Shown: positions 47,350-58,800, counted from the first letter of the stretch. The stretch is 64,000 bases of DNA from Hedera helix (GCA_947179155.2 OX359283.1:4669764-4733763); one strand, 5' to 3'. Notes: a model not told the origin generated them from the letters alone. Translations and numbers: made by a program.

Positions 47350-49461
47350 ATGGCCGAGACCCCTAATCCTAACCCGACTCCTATATCCCGAGAGGAATTC
47401 GATGCTGTGAGAAATCAGATGTCGGAATTGACCATGATGCTAAAAGAGCACTTCAAGCTGAAATCGAAGTCACAAACCGAGAACCCCTTGGAGCCATCCT
47501 CCCAAGGGAACAATATAACCCCAGAAACTCCGAAGGTTGAACCGCCGAAACAAATTATTGTCATTCCAGAAGATGAAGTTGCCAATAGTGTCAGCAAGAA
47601 GATAAACCAGATGGAAGAAGCCATAAAAACTATGAAAGGGATCGGGTCATATGGCAGTGTCAACTACTCCGACTTATGCATTTTCCCGGGAACCAAATAC
47701 CCCGAGAAGTTCAAGATCCCTGAATTTGAAAAGTATAACGGGTCGGGGGATCCTTACACGCATTTGAAAGTCTATATCGGAGAACTTGGGGCCTATGCTG
47801 AGGACGAGTCGTTGAGAATGCAGTTATTCCAGAAAAGCCTGACAGGGGAGGCTAGGACCTGGTACGCGAGGCTGGATAATGCTAAAATTCATAATTGGGA
47901 GGAGCTGGCCCACACCTTTTTGATACAATATAGCTTCCAATCGCAAATGGCCCCTGATCGCTACCAAATGACGAAGATAAAGAAGCAGCCCAAAGAGTCT
48001 TTTAGAGACTATGCTCAGCGATGGAGGAGGATGGCCGCACAAGTGAACCCTCCCATGGATGAGGCTGAATTGGTGATAACCTTCATAGACATACAAGAGG
48101 CTCCTTATTACGAAAGAGTATTGGCTGGATTAGGCAAACCTTTTTCAGAGATGATCAAACATGGTGAGATGGCCGAAATAGGTTTAAGGACTGGGAAAAT
48201 CAAAGATTTCACAGCATTAGAGGCCATAGCTGAGCACCTTTTAGCCAAAGAGCACAACCTTGTACCCAAACAGAGTCAGGAAGAGGTGGATGTGTCTTTC
48301 GTTTCGCACGGACAATCGTGGAGACCCAACAATGGCCCCCCCACCTCGGTAAATGGAAACCATCTGCAACTACAGCAACAGGCCACATTCAATCAGGGTC
48401 CAGATAGGCAAGGGAAGTTTGAACGAACATATAGTCGAAGATTCACTCCCTTAGGCGATTCCCTCGAGAACGTATTGGCGTTATTGGTCGCCCAGAAGAA
48501 AATCACTGAGCTAGCTCCACCCAGCGATTCAAGAGGCAAACGATTTGACCCCCGCAAACGATGCGCTTATCACTCAGAATCTCCTGGGCATGATACTGAA
48601 GAGTGTTGGTCATTAAAACATAAGATACAAAACTTGATCGACAGGGGGGACATTGTAGTTCAACGACCAGATGTCAACGCCAACCATCTGCCACAATACG
48701 GAACAGATGAAGTAAGCATGATTGGGGCAGAAAATATCGGGGTGGACCCCAATCGCAAATACATACGAAAGGTCGAAGAATACCCCCCAATGAGCGAAAC
48801 AATTGTCCTTGAAGGGGAATGTCTGGAGGAGATTAAGGTCATTAGGCAAGAATTGAAGTTGGTCAGGCATCAAATGAAGCAATTAGCAGACCTGGTGGTA
48901 CACCAACATAATCTAACGAGGCAACTCTTCACCCAATTACTGAGAGACCAGACAGAAGAAGAGGACAAACAAATCTCAAACCAGGATCCCTCCCAGGAAA
49001 ACCAGCTGACTGAAGGAGATCAAAACAGAATGAAAGGGCAGGGAAATGAAAATAATAAAGATGTCAGACGATCCCACCAGTGGAGCCTTGATAACCGCTC
49101 GGACAGAGGTGAACCCTCAAAGGGGAAAGATCGAGCAGCATTCCCAAGAGATCGAAAGTTCACCCCTTTGAGCAAATCAAATGCAGAAATATTGCACCTT
49201 CTGATCAGCCGGGGAAAGATTACGGAGTTGCTGCCACAAACCGACCCCAAGTCTAAAAGATACGATCCTACACGAATATGCATCTATCATTCCAACTCAC
49301 CAGGGCATGATACTGAAGAGTGTTGGGCGTTGCGGCACAAGATCCAAAATCTTATCGAAAGAGTAGAGCTGAAAATGGCAAACGACCTTGAGATCACCGC
49401 AATGGGGAGCCTGACCACCGACGAACGGATTGTCGAGCCTCAACGAACCATGAAATGGTAA
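47350..49461 (+). CDS. Gag of a Tat/Ogre-like element, unit 1, intact
   Basis: A 703-residue frame starting MAETPNPNP. Gag packages the element's RNA in cytoplasmic particles. Residues about 100-290 form the capsid-like retrotransposon gag domain: FPGTKYPEKFKIPEFEKYNG, DPYTHLKVY, FQKSLTGEARTWYARL, HTFLIQYSFQSQMAPDR, ESFRDYAQRWRRMAAQV and YYERVLAGL. After it, a module of about 70 residues occurs twice (about 363-436 and 602-676). Each copy has FTPL, KITEL, KR-DP and a C-X2-H-X5-H-X4-C motif (C at about 405 and 644) inside SPGHDTEECW, then HKIQNLI-R. A likely coiled coil lies between them near ECLEEIKVIRQELKLVRHQMKQL. The frame ends at TAA with no continuing pol. Confidence 0.9.
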   Translation: MAETPNPNPTPISREEFDAVRNQMSELTMMLKEHFKLKSKSQTENPLEPSSQGNNITPETPKVEPPKQIIVIPEDEVANSVSKKINQMEEAIKTMKGIGSYGSVNYSDLCIFPGTKYPEKFKIPEFEKYNGSGDPYTHLKVYIGELGAYAEDESLRMQLFQKSLTGEARTWYARLDNAKIHNWEELAHTFLIQYSFQSQMAPDRYQMTKIKKQPKESFRDYAQRWRRMAAQVNPPMDEAELVITFIDIQEAPYYERVLAGLGKPFSEMIKHGEMAEIGLRTGKIKDFTALEAIAEHLLAKEHNLVPKQSQEEVDVSFVSHGQSWRPNNGPPTSVNGNHLQLQQQATFNQGPDRQGKFERTYSRRFTPLGDSLENVLALLVAQKKITELAPPSDSRGKRFDPRKRCAYHSESPGHDTEECWSLKHKIQNLIDRGDIVVQRPDVNANHLPQYGTDEVSMIGAENIGVDPNRKYIRKVEEYPPMSETIVLEGECLEEIKVIRQELKLVRHQMKQLADLVVHQHNLTRQLFTQLLRDQTEEEDKQISNQDPSQENQLTEGDQNRMKGQGNENNKDVRRSHQWSLDNRSDRGEPSKGKDRAAFPRDRKFTPLSKSNAEILHLLISRGKITELLPQTDPKSKRYDPTRICIYHSNSPGHDTEECWALRHKIQNLIERVELKMANDLEITAMGSLTTDERIVEPQRTMKW

Positions 49462-49562
49462 ATTCCCAGGGATACGATTGTGAGTCCCAAGAAAGGGGTG
49501 TGGGGATGTTATCGTCTGCTTAATGTTATGTCCTGTTTTATTTTCTGTGCATTATTATGATA

Positions 49563-49565
<3 letters not shown>

Positions 49566-49594
<29 letters not shown>

Positions 49595-49623
49595 AATAAT
49601 AAAAAAAAAAAAAAAAAAAAAAA

Positions 49624-49687
<64 letters not shown>
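49566..49687 (+). repeat. A-rich tract, unit 1
   Basis: About 120 bases almost all A with three T and one C. Unit 2 has a similar-sized tract with scattered C and G (58689-58800). Such tracts mutate fast and are hard to sequence. Confidence 0.8.
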
Positions 49688-49691
<4 letters not shown>

Positions 49692-49707
49692 TGTGTGCTA
49701 TCTAGCC

Positions 49708-49757
49708 CTGAACTACGAAAGACCTGATCTCCTCTTCCTATAGGAGTACGTAGGCAG
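49708..49757 (+). other. Conserved CTGAACTACG / TACGTAGGCAG block, unit 1
   Basis: CTGAACTACG, then GACCTGAT, then a stem CTCCT...AGGAG (or the palindrome TCCTATAGGA), then TACGTAGGCAGCC. As I recall, this phrase recurs in many plant Ogre/Tat-type elements after coding regions. Its function is not known to me; the embedded stem suggests an RNA structure. Confidence 0.6.
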
Positions 49758-50501
49758 CCACTTTGGCGCGGTCTAATCCTTGTAAAAATGTATATAACCC
49801 TTCGATAGTTTTGCAATTAACGATCAATACAACATGTTCTCCTGTCAACCCATCGGAGTGCATTTCCTACCTGATCAAAGGCAAATGATTCTTGGGTTCC
49901 CAGCATCTCATCAGCCCACCTGTCAAAGACACCACGAAGTAATGGCCTTGACAACAATCAAGACTGGGGCAATTTTGAAATCGATGGCGACTCGACACTG
50001 GGGCATTCATCAGCCATCCATGGAAAGGTAGTGCACAATTCAACATCTATGGTACGATCTCGTCAGCGTACAATAAAATAGTCAGAGCTGTACGATCAAT
50101 TGGTCCTTTCCAGTCAGAGCTCTTTCAGAATACAAGGACCCACAGGTAAGATACAACTCATCTCAGTTATCTATTTCTTTCCTGTCTTCATGTACATATA
50201 TTATGACTGTACATAGTTTAACTCTAACATTACTTTTGGAAAGAGAAAAGTTTTATTTGACTTGTTAGGAATCGAATTAATTCTGACAAGCATCAGTGGA
50301 GTAGACTCATGAGTATGATTAGACGATTAAAACTGTCCAACAAAGACCTGATTTCGAAGTGTCGTTCGGAGCAGAATTCACCTCATAGGCAAGTTAGCAC
50401 TTTGCGTTTGCGCCAACTTTCAGATGTGGGGTATAAAGCTATGACGATAATGATGACAGTTGATGCAGAGTCGAAAGGTAAATAAAAGATAATATGATGT
50501 C

Positions 50502-50988
50502 TCGAATCGTGGCCTGAGTTATTCGAGTAATTAAGCCTGAAGGGTGTCTTTACACCTGGCGCCCTAAAGTCGTCTGGTTTGGGAGTCGCCGGCCCAACAC
50601 TCGTTACATGGGTAACTCAGAGCCTAAGAAAACGAGCATTACAGCTGCAGAGACCTGAGCAGATTCGAATCGTGGCATGGGTTATTCGAGTAATTAAGCC
50701 TGAAAGGTGTCTCTACACCTGGTGCCCTAAAGTCGTCCGATTTGGGAGTCACCGGCCCAACGCTCGCTACATGGGTAACTCAAGCCTAAGAAAACGAATC
50801 TTGCACAGGGTCATACGAGAAATAAATGCAATAAACCACCTAACTTGTATCGAAGCGTGGCCTTTGTTACTCGAGCAAGTAAACCCGAAGGGGTGTCTGT
50901 ACACCTAATGCCCTAAAGCCATCTGGTTTGGGAATCATTGGTCCAAAACTCGTTAAATGGGTAACTCTGAATAGCCTAAGAAAACGAG
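50502..50988 (+). repeat. Three tandem-spaced units of about 135 bp, each with a small hairpin
   Basis: Units at 50502-50636, 50664-50797 and 50848-50988 run from TCGAA-CGTGGC to CCTAAGAAAACGA. Each holds GGTGT-N4-ACACC (5-6 bp stem, loops CTTT, CTCT, CTGT). Spacers between units are unrelated. Confidence 0.8.
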
Positions 50989-51022
50989 ACAAGTTAAGTG
51001 GACACGAAAAGAGGAAATGCAG

Positions 51023-51290
51023 AATCAAAAAAAAAAAAAAAAAAAAAAGAAAAGAAAAAATGTTCAATCAGAGAAAGAAGAGGCTCATCTAAAGTCATGG
51101 AAAAGAAACCCATATCGAAGGATGCATCGCACAGTGCACTTGCCATATGACGTTGATTCCGTGAATAACGATAACGAGAATGAAGCCGGAATACCTTTGA
51201 TAAAGGAAGGTAGTTTTTGAATTTAATCATACTCACGTATATTGACCATGAATGCTTAAATGTTTTATTACGATTTCATAACTCGTCGGG

Positions 51291-51323
<33 letters not shown>
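51023..51323 (+). repeat. Two further A runs, unit 1
   Basis: A-runs at about 51028-51048 and 51293-51323. Same positions in unit 2. Confidence 0.8.
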
Positions 51324-51326
<3 letters not shown>

Positions 51327-52687
51327 AGAAGATATCCATCTCAATATCAAGTTTCTTTTACGATAAGACGAAAACATCACAGACACGAGCCAAATTGCAT
51401 AATCAAGAGCATTCCATTTTATCTGCTCTACTGTTGAGATGTTTAGTAATATCGAAGTTAACCCCGCCGACCCGAACGGTCGAGCATTTAGCGTTTGTTA
51501 CTTGTGCAGGATATGAATCGATGTGGGTAACTCGGCATGACCAACGAAATGACTTCCCAGACGAATCCTCGACAAGAACATGAGTAGAGGATGGGGCATC
51601 TTAAAGATCATGGGAATGAAAGGAGCACCGGTCCATATCGGACTCCTCATCAACGAACCTTTCCCCGCGACCATCAATGGATTTGGACGAACTCAACCTG
51701 ATGCATGCTGACATTTCCTCGATCTTCAAGCGAGCATATGCAATAGCAATACAATTTCGGACGTCAGAGCTGATCGATAAAAAAGGGGCGAGGAAGGGCA
51801 ACATGGCCGTCGGTCATGGCAAAAAGCCGAATGGACTGCCTCAATCAGATGAAAGTCAAGAACTATTAATGCATACGTCCAAATGACAAGAGGACCACCT
51901 AGATATCAGCCCAGAATCTAGGCATAATTCTCCAGCATTAGAAGAAGTCCCTGCACCCCAAATTCAAAGACATGACGATCTGTGAGCAGGATGAGGAGCC
52001 CTGGACAAGTCGATTGGGCATTCAAAACGACGGATACAATTCCCCAACAGAAAAATGATCAGGGGCATGCGATTCAAACGAACAAACCTTGAAGTCCAGA
52101 AACTGTGCTCCCAAATAAGGCATGGCACAACTGAGTAGTCAAAAAGAACGACACGTGAAAAATTGTATCATTTGACTAAACAGGGGTCATTTCCTTCCCT
52201 GCATATCTATTGATCCAAGCATAACATCCGGGCATCCATGTATATATATCAAAATAAAAATGTGCATGAAAAGAAAATCACAGGTACGAGACTGTCGGCG
52301 ACACGAATACCGGTGCCATTCATCGGAGGGACATGGAAGCGGGAAACTTGCACGTTCCAATGCGCCCAGAATCTATAGAACATAAAGGAATTGCAAAACG
52401 ACTGTCTGAAGCACCTTCAGCTAATCAACAAGGATGATAGGTCAAAGGCAACGGCTGTCAAGAGAGATTTACAAGGACGAACCCCAAGAATGACAAGTCA
52501 AACCAAAAGAAGTGGCTGGCAAAAGCGATTTACGAGGACGAATCCCAGGGAGGCCCCACAAACTAATCAGGTACGCTTTCCTTTTAAATTTCCTCTAGAA
52601 TTATTGCATTTTTATGATGTACAATACGATGCGAGTCCATTTAGGATAGTACATAGTGATTCCGGAGATGAGACCCGACAATTACAA
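51324..52687 (+). other. Non-coding part of unit 1
   Basis: Where pol would be expected, only short frames of about 70-107 codons occur, none with known motifs. They are copied in unit 2 because the DNA is copied. Confidence 0.6.
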
Positions 52688-52975
52688 AAACGACCAGTCA
52701 GATACGATACCTGACCAAACCAAAAACGACCAGTCAGATACGATACCTGACCAAACCAAAAATGACCAGTCAGATACAAAAACTGATCGTCCAAACATGA
52801 CCAGTCAGTTACAAAAACTGACCGTCCAAACATGACCCGTCAGTCAAAGGATACTGACCGTCCAAACATGACTCGTCAGTCAAAAGAACTGACCGTCCAA
52901 GAATGACCTGTCAAGGATACATGACCGTCCAAAAAATGACCCGTCAGTGCAAATTCCTGACCGTCCAAAAACGAA
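52688..52975 (+). repeat. 36-bp minisatellite, about 8 units, with conserved stem
   Basis: Units follow the pattern ATGACC-GTCAG-(9-10 nt)-CTGAC-CGTCCAAAC. GTCAG and CTGAC pair in most units while the bases between them change freely. In one unit CTGAT replaces CTGAC, which still pairs through G-U. Confidence 0.8.
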
Positions 52976-53044
52976 CCGTTGGGAAAAGATCCGACGATGA
53001 CAATGCGGTAACCGTTGGGGAAAGATCCGACGATGACCAAAACA

Positions 53045-53165
53045 ATGCGATGTGCGATGCGATGCGATGCGATGTGCAATGCGATGATATGCGATGTGCG
53101 ATGCGATGCGATGCGACGAGCGATGCGATGCGATGCGATGTGCGATGCGATGCGATATGCGATAC
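53045..53165 (+). repeat. Pentanucleotide (GCGAT)n microsatellite, unit 1
   Basis: Many imperfect GCGAT units, some TGCGATG variants. It makes the open SHRIA-like frames on the minus strand meaningless. Confidence 0.85.
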
Positions 53166-53471
53166 ATCATATGAGAAGCAGTGCGATATGTGATTTCATA
53201 TGCGATGTAATGCGATTTTGATTTAGTATGATAAGCGATTTGATATTTAAATATGCAATATGCGTTAAGCAAGAGAAAAATAGTTTTGGCGAATATGCGA
53301 TGCGAGTCCATTTGAGGCAGTAACCGGTAATATTAGTGTTGCATCATTAACCTGTATATGTTGCATCAATGATATATATGTTGCATCATTAAAATATGTG
53401 CTGCCATCATCATGCATTGGGTGCCTACTTCTTTATCATGTTCATTTCATATGACATTACATAAACATGAT

Positions 53472-53484
53472 AAAGAGGGGCAGC
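53472..53484 (+). other. Polypurine tract before LTR 2
   Basis: AAAGAGGGGCAGC directly before TGTAGACACCC. Confidence 0.8.
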
Positions 53485-55266
53485 TGTAGACACCCAAATT
53501 TTGCACTTTTGCACTAACCCTGACAGGAGGGCAGAATCGTCATTTGACCCGATGAGCGAAAAGGAAGGTGGACCCCAACATCAAGCCACCCCAGCGATTT
53601 ACGGTCAAAGCCGCCACAACGGACAACGAACATCCGGTCACTTGAGGCAAGGCGAACAGTTGATCCAGAAAAACCTGAGCCGACCACAAAAGACGACTGA
53701 TGGCCACTCCGCTTACGATGTTCGGGGGTCTCGCTCCCCGGTGAGCGAGCGGCTGCCCAGCTCGCCGGTGAGCTGGCGGGGGCGGAAAGGGGGCAGCGCC
53801 CCCTGGAAGCCAAGCACAAAGAGCAATTTATACATTAGGTAACCGCCTCTCGAAATAATACCGCAGAAATTGGCGAATTAAGACCGCGCGGCACGGAAAT
53901 CGAGAAAAGCAAGCCGGACAGCCGCGGATGCACCTGCGGCCACCGACAAAGGGGCAGGTTCGCGGCTCGAGGGTGGCACACGACAGCCGAGGTTCGGCGC
54001 GGGCGGCCAGCGAAGTCAGCCGCAGATGCACCTGCGGCCAGCCGCAGTTGCACCTGCGGCTGCCTTCGGAACTCTATTAAGCATCCAGATCTGCGTCCGA
54101 GAAAAAAAGAGAAGAAAAAGAAAGAAAATAGAGAGAGAGAATGGCGAGAAGGAGAGAGAGAAACCCACGGGTTTGAGAGAAAAAGGGAGGATTCTTCATC
54201 TTTTGTTCAATCTTCACTTTATATTGTAGCCTATGTTGATTTCCAAGTGTTAAGGCTTCCATTTCATCGTTTGAAACGTGAGAAAATCTGAATTTATTGC
54301 GTTGTCGGTTTTAATCTAGTTAGATCTAGTTTTCATTTCATCTTATTGTTTAAGTTGTTATATATATAATATTTGTGCATTTGTTGGGTGGATCTACTGT
54401 TAGATCCGAAAATATTTGGTGCATTGCTATTTAATATAGTTTGATTTTGTATATGTTGAAGTTAGATCCGATGTAGTCGATATATGTTTGGATCTATGGA
54501 TTAGGGATGGTTAGGGAGGATTTATTGCGGATGAAATCTCCTCCTAACCTCCCGATGATATCCTTGTAGTTTATTTCTAGCATTTACGCATGTAGCGATG
54601 GCGATGCATTTGTATTGTAAATATGTAATTTTCGGGCCTTAAAGCGATGTCGGATCGAAAATCGGGTTTAAGGCCCCGTAATAATGAAATGTGCGATTGT
54701 GGGCGTTTGGGGTTATTCGGATGGCTTACATGCCCGTGAATAGCCGCAACGTTATTTTGATGCTTGGTTTTCCCTTTTGACACGAGAAAACGATTTTGGA
54801 ATGAAATGATAAAGATTTTTATAAAATCAAGCAAATTAGGATATTAGATCCACGAGGATTAAAATTAAAAGTTTTGACGAACTTAAATCCATGTTTGGCA
54901 AAAAGGCTTCATTTGGTTCCAAAAGGTCATAAAAAACGATTTCGCAAATAAATAAATGTTTTCATTAAACTTTGTGCATAGGGTTAAAGAGTTCTAGAAG
55001 TTGCCCTCGTTTTATTTATATTTACTGTTAGAAGGCAATGTATAGTCTCGATTCCTATTTGACAAAAGTTTAAAAAACTATTGTTTTCTAAAAAGACATC
55101 TAATAAAAGCCTCATCGTTTTCGAAATTAAAATTAATCTTTCTTCTAACAAACAAAGCCTCGTCATGTGGGTCAAAAGACGTCTAAACGTGTTCCCGACA
55201 AAACACATTTTGCTATATAAAATCAAAGCAACTTTGATGCAAAACTCACCATAAACAGTCATTTAG

Positions 55267-55310
<44 letters not shown>

Positions 55311-55680
55311 TTAGGATTTAAAAGGATAGGAAAACATCGAGATTGCGGTAACCGTGTTTCACGGAAGTCGGGGGGTGCCTAACACCTTCCCCTCGCTTAA
55401 GCAAGCCCCCGAACTCTATGAATCTCGGTTTGCGGACCAATTAACTCGGAGTCACATATGAGCCAGCGATTACGAAAACAAACTCGGATGAGTTGGTACA
55501 TCCATTTCAAATATACCAACTGGCGACTCTGGTCAATTGGCTCATAAAAAATCGATCTTTCAAAACCCGTCGACATTAAGCCGACCCTTTTCAAAAGTCA
55601 CATCTTAATCTAAAGGCTAAAATTGGAAAAGGGCATTTTTAATATTAAAATACGAGACGACGAAAATCCCGGCGTCGACA
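53485..55680 (+). repeat. LTR 2 of the array (2,196 bp), shared by both units
   Basis: It acts as 3' LTR of unit 1 and 5' LTR of unit 2. It has the 11-bp GGAAAGGGGGC stretch missing from LTR 1, and agrees with LTR 3 at at least six other sites where LTR 1 differs. Confidence 0.92.
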
Positions 55681-55682
55681 GC

Positions 55683-55700
55683 TGGCGACTCTGCTGGGGA
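55683..55700 (+). other. Primer-binding site, unit 2
   Basis: Identical to the unit 1 site. Confidence 0.8.
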
Positions 55701-56473
55701 CATTAGAGGGCTTAAGCCGCGTTCAAATCTTGATGTTTTCCTATCCTCTAAAAATCTAAAGAATGTGTGTGTGTGCATTACTTGCGATTAATCTACCTTT
55801 TGTGCGTGTATGAATGAATGTGTGAGTTTTGTGATTGCTTTACGAATGCTTTACCTTAATGTCATCATTTGCATACGGTGAGGAACGATGAATGAATGAT
55901 GAATGTATGTTGAGCAGTTCCTCCTCCTGAGGCAAACCCGTCGGATGTGGATTACTGGACTCAAAGGGGTGCTCCCCGGCGAGGCTCAGGAAAAGCATCC
56001 ACTCAGATCCAATCCAATTGAAAGATCGGATTTATTCCCTTCTAGTATGTTGCGAAGATCTGGGAACCTTCATGCCAAAAAGCCCGCGAGAGTAAGCTTA
56101 GGGTAGGTCAGCCTCAGATAAACCCAACGCGTGGGAAGTCTCTTCATACCCTTTTGCGTTTTACGCACATGATATCATACTTTAGTCAAACATCTTGTGT
56201 ATCCCGCTTTGTCAAAATAAAAATACTAACCTCTGTTTTACAGGGACAGCTGGGAGAGCATCATAATTGCACATTGACATACATTGGTTAAAATAAAGGA
56301 ATACTAACAATGTTTTGTAGGAAAAGATTATAAAACTCAAAAACACAAAAATATTTGCTTTAGCATGCATCCACCAGTGTCATTTCCCGGAACTAAACTT
56401 GGCTTGTTTTATTCGCAGGATTGCTCCCCAAACTCGTCTTTGATCCAGAAAAGCCCGAGAGTCAGTAGTCGAA

Positions 56474-58585
56474 ATGGCCGAGACCCCTAATCCTAACCCG
56501 ACTCCTATATCCCGAGAGGAATTCGATGCTGTGAGAAATCAGATGTCGGAATTGACCATGATGCTAAAAGAGCACTTCAAGCTGAAATCGAAGTCACAAA
56601 CCGAGGACCCCTTGGAGCCATCCTCCCAAGGGAACAATATAACCCCAGAAACTCCGAAGGTTGAACCGCCGAAACAAATTATTGTCATTCCAGAAGATGA
56701 AGTTGCCAATAGTGTCAGCAAGAAGATAAACCAGATGGAAGAAGCCATAAAAACTATGAAAGGGATCGGGTCATATGGCAGTGTCAACTACTCCGACTTA
56801 TGCATTTTCCCGGGAACCAAATACCCCGAGAAGTTCAAGATCCCTGAATTTGAAAAGTATAACGGGTCGGGGGATCCTTACACGCATTTGAAAGTCTATA
56901 TCGGAGAACTTGGGGCCTATGCTGAGGACGAGTCGTTGAGAATGCAGTTATTCCAGAAAAGCCTGACAGGGGAGGCTAGGACCTGGTACGCGAGGCTGGA
57001 TATTGCTAAAATTCATAATTGGGAGGAGCTGGCCCACACCTTTTTGATACAATATAGCTTCCAATCGCAAATGGCCCCTGATCGCTACCAAATGACGAAG
57101 ATAAAGAAGCAGCCCAAAGAGTCTTTTAGAGACTATGCTCAGCGATGGAGGAGGATGGCCGCACAAGTGAACCCTCCCATGGATGAGGCTGAATTGGTGA
57201 TAACCTTCATAGACATACAAGAGGCTCCTTATTACGAAAGAGTATTGGCTGGATTAGGCAAACCTTTTTCAGAGATGATCAAACATGGTGAGATGGCCGA
57301 AATAGGTTTAAGGACTGGGAAAATCAAAGATTTCACAGCATTAGAGGCCATAGCTGAGCACCTTTTAGCCAAAGAGCACAACCTTGTACCCAAACAGAGT
57401 CAGGAAGAGGTGGATGTGTCTTTCGTTTCGCACGGACAATCGTGGAGACCCAACAATGGCCCCCCCACCTCGGTAAATGGAAACCATCTGCAACTACAGC
57501 AACAGGCCACATTCAATCAGGGTCCAGATAGGCAAGGGAAGTTTGAACGAACATATAGTCGAAGATTCACTCCCTTAGGCGATTCCCTCGAGAACGTATT
57601 GGCGTTATTGGTCGCCCAGAAGAAAATCACTGAGCTAGCTCCACCCAGCGATTCAAGAGGCAAACGATTTGACCCCCGCAAACGATGCGCTTATCACTCA
57701 GAATCTCCTGGGCATGATACTGAAGAGTGTTGGTCATTAAAACATAAGATACAAAACTTGATCGACAGGGGGGACATTGTAGTTCAACGACCAGATGTCA
57801 ACGCCAACCATCTGCCACAATACGGAACAGATGAAGTAAGCATGATTGGGGCAGAAAATATCGGGGTGGACCCCAATCGCAAATACATACGAAAGGTCGA
57901 AGAATACCCCCCAATGAGCGAAACAATTGTCCTTGAAGGGGAATGTCTGGAGGAGATTAAGGTCATTAGGCAAGAATTGAAGTTGGTCAGGCATCAAATG
58001 AAGCAATTAGCAGACCTGGTGGTACACCAACATAATCTAACGAGGCAACTCTTCACCCAATTACTGAGAGACCAGACAGAAGAAGAGGACAAACAAATCT
58101 CAAACCAGGATCCCTCCCAGGAAAACCAGCTGACTGAAGGAGATCAAAACAGAATGAAAGGGCAGGGAAATGAAAATAATAAAGATGTCAGACGATCCCA
58201 CCAGTGGAGCCTTGATAACCGCTCGGACAGAGGTGAACCCTCAAAGGGGAAAGATCGAGCAGCATTCCCAAGAGATCGAAAGTTCACCCCTTTGAGCAAA
58301 TCAAATGCAGAAATATTGCACCTTCTGATCAGCCGGGGAAAGATTACGGAGTTGCTGCCACAAACCGACCCCAAGTCTAAAAGATACGATCCTACACGAA
58401 TATGCATCTATCATTCCAACTCACCAGGGCATGATACTGAAGAGTGTTGGGCGTTGCGGCACAAGATCCAAAATCTTATCGAAAGAGTAGAGCTGAAAAT
58501 GGCAAACGACCTTGAGATCACCGCAATGGGGAGCCTGACCACCGACGAACGGATTGTCGAGCCTCAACGAACCATGAAATGGTAA
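56474..58585 (+). CDS. Gag of a Tat/Ogre-like element, unit 2, intact
   Basis: A second 703-residue frame, differing from unit 1 at two residues that I can see: Asn to Asp in the TE-N/D-PLE segment (about residue 45) and Asn to Ile in the LD-N/I-AK segment (about residue 176). All gag blocks and both CHHC modules are unchanged. No pol follows. Keeping two intact copies fits a young array and possibly past selection for a working Gag. Confidence 0.9.
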   Translation: MAETPNPNPTPISREEFDAVRNQMSELTMMLKEHFKLKSKSQTEDPLEPSSQGNNITPETPKVEPPKQIIVIPEDEVANSVSKKINQMEEAIKTMKGIGSYGSVNYSDLCIFPGTKYPEKFKIPEFEKYNGSGDPYTHLKVYIGELGAYAEDESLRMQLFQKSLTGEARTWYARLDIAKIHNWEELAHTFLIQYSFQSQMAPDRYQMTKIKKQPKESFRDYAQRWRRMAAQVNPPMDEAELVITFIDIQEAPYYERVLAGLGKPFSEMIKHGEMAEIGLRTGKIKDFTALEAIAEHLLAKEHNLVPKQSQEEVDVSFVSHGQSWRPNNGPPTSVNGNHLQLQQQATFNQGPDRQGKFERTYSRRFTPLGDSLENVLALLVAQKKITELAPPSDSRGKRFDPRKRCAYHSESPGHDTEECWSLKHKIQNLIDRGDIVVQRPDVNANHLPQYGTDEVSMIGAENIGVDPNRKYIRKVEEYPPMSETIVLEGECLEEIKVIRQELKLVRHQMKQLADLVVHQHNLTRQLFTQLLRDQTEEEDKQISNQDPSQENQLTEGDQNRMKGQGNENNKDVRRSHQWSLDNRSDRGEPSKGKDRAAFPRDRKFTPLSKSNAEILHLLISRGKITELLPQTDPKSKRYDPTRICIYHSNSPGHDTEECWALRHKIQNLIERVELKMANDLEITAMGSLTTDERIVEPQRTMKW

Positions 58586-58688
58586 ATTCCCAGGGATACG
58601 ATTGTGAGTCCCAAGAAAGGGGTGTGGGGATGTTATCGTCTGCTTAATGTTATGTCCTGTTTTATTTTCTGTGCATTATTATGATATG

Positions 58689-58800
58689 TAAAAAAAAAAA
58701 AAAAAAAAATAATAATAAAAAAAAAACAAACAAAAAAAACAAAAAAGGAAAAAAAGAAAAAAAGAAAAAAAAAAAAAAAAAAAAAAAAAGAAAGAAAAAA
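58689..58800 (+). repeat. A-rich tract, unit 2
   Basis: Interrupted by several C and G, unlike unit 1. Confidence 0.8.

Noticed and set aside
49538..49816. Minus-strand poly-Phe frame
   Set aside because: Translation of the A-rich tract.
52880..53311. Open frame on the minus strand with SHRIA-type repeats, and plus-strand frames rich in MRCDA
   Set aside because: They are translations of the (GCGAT)n microsatellite and the 36-bp minisatellite; no stop codons arise from the repeat.
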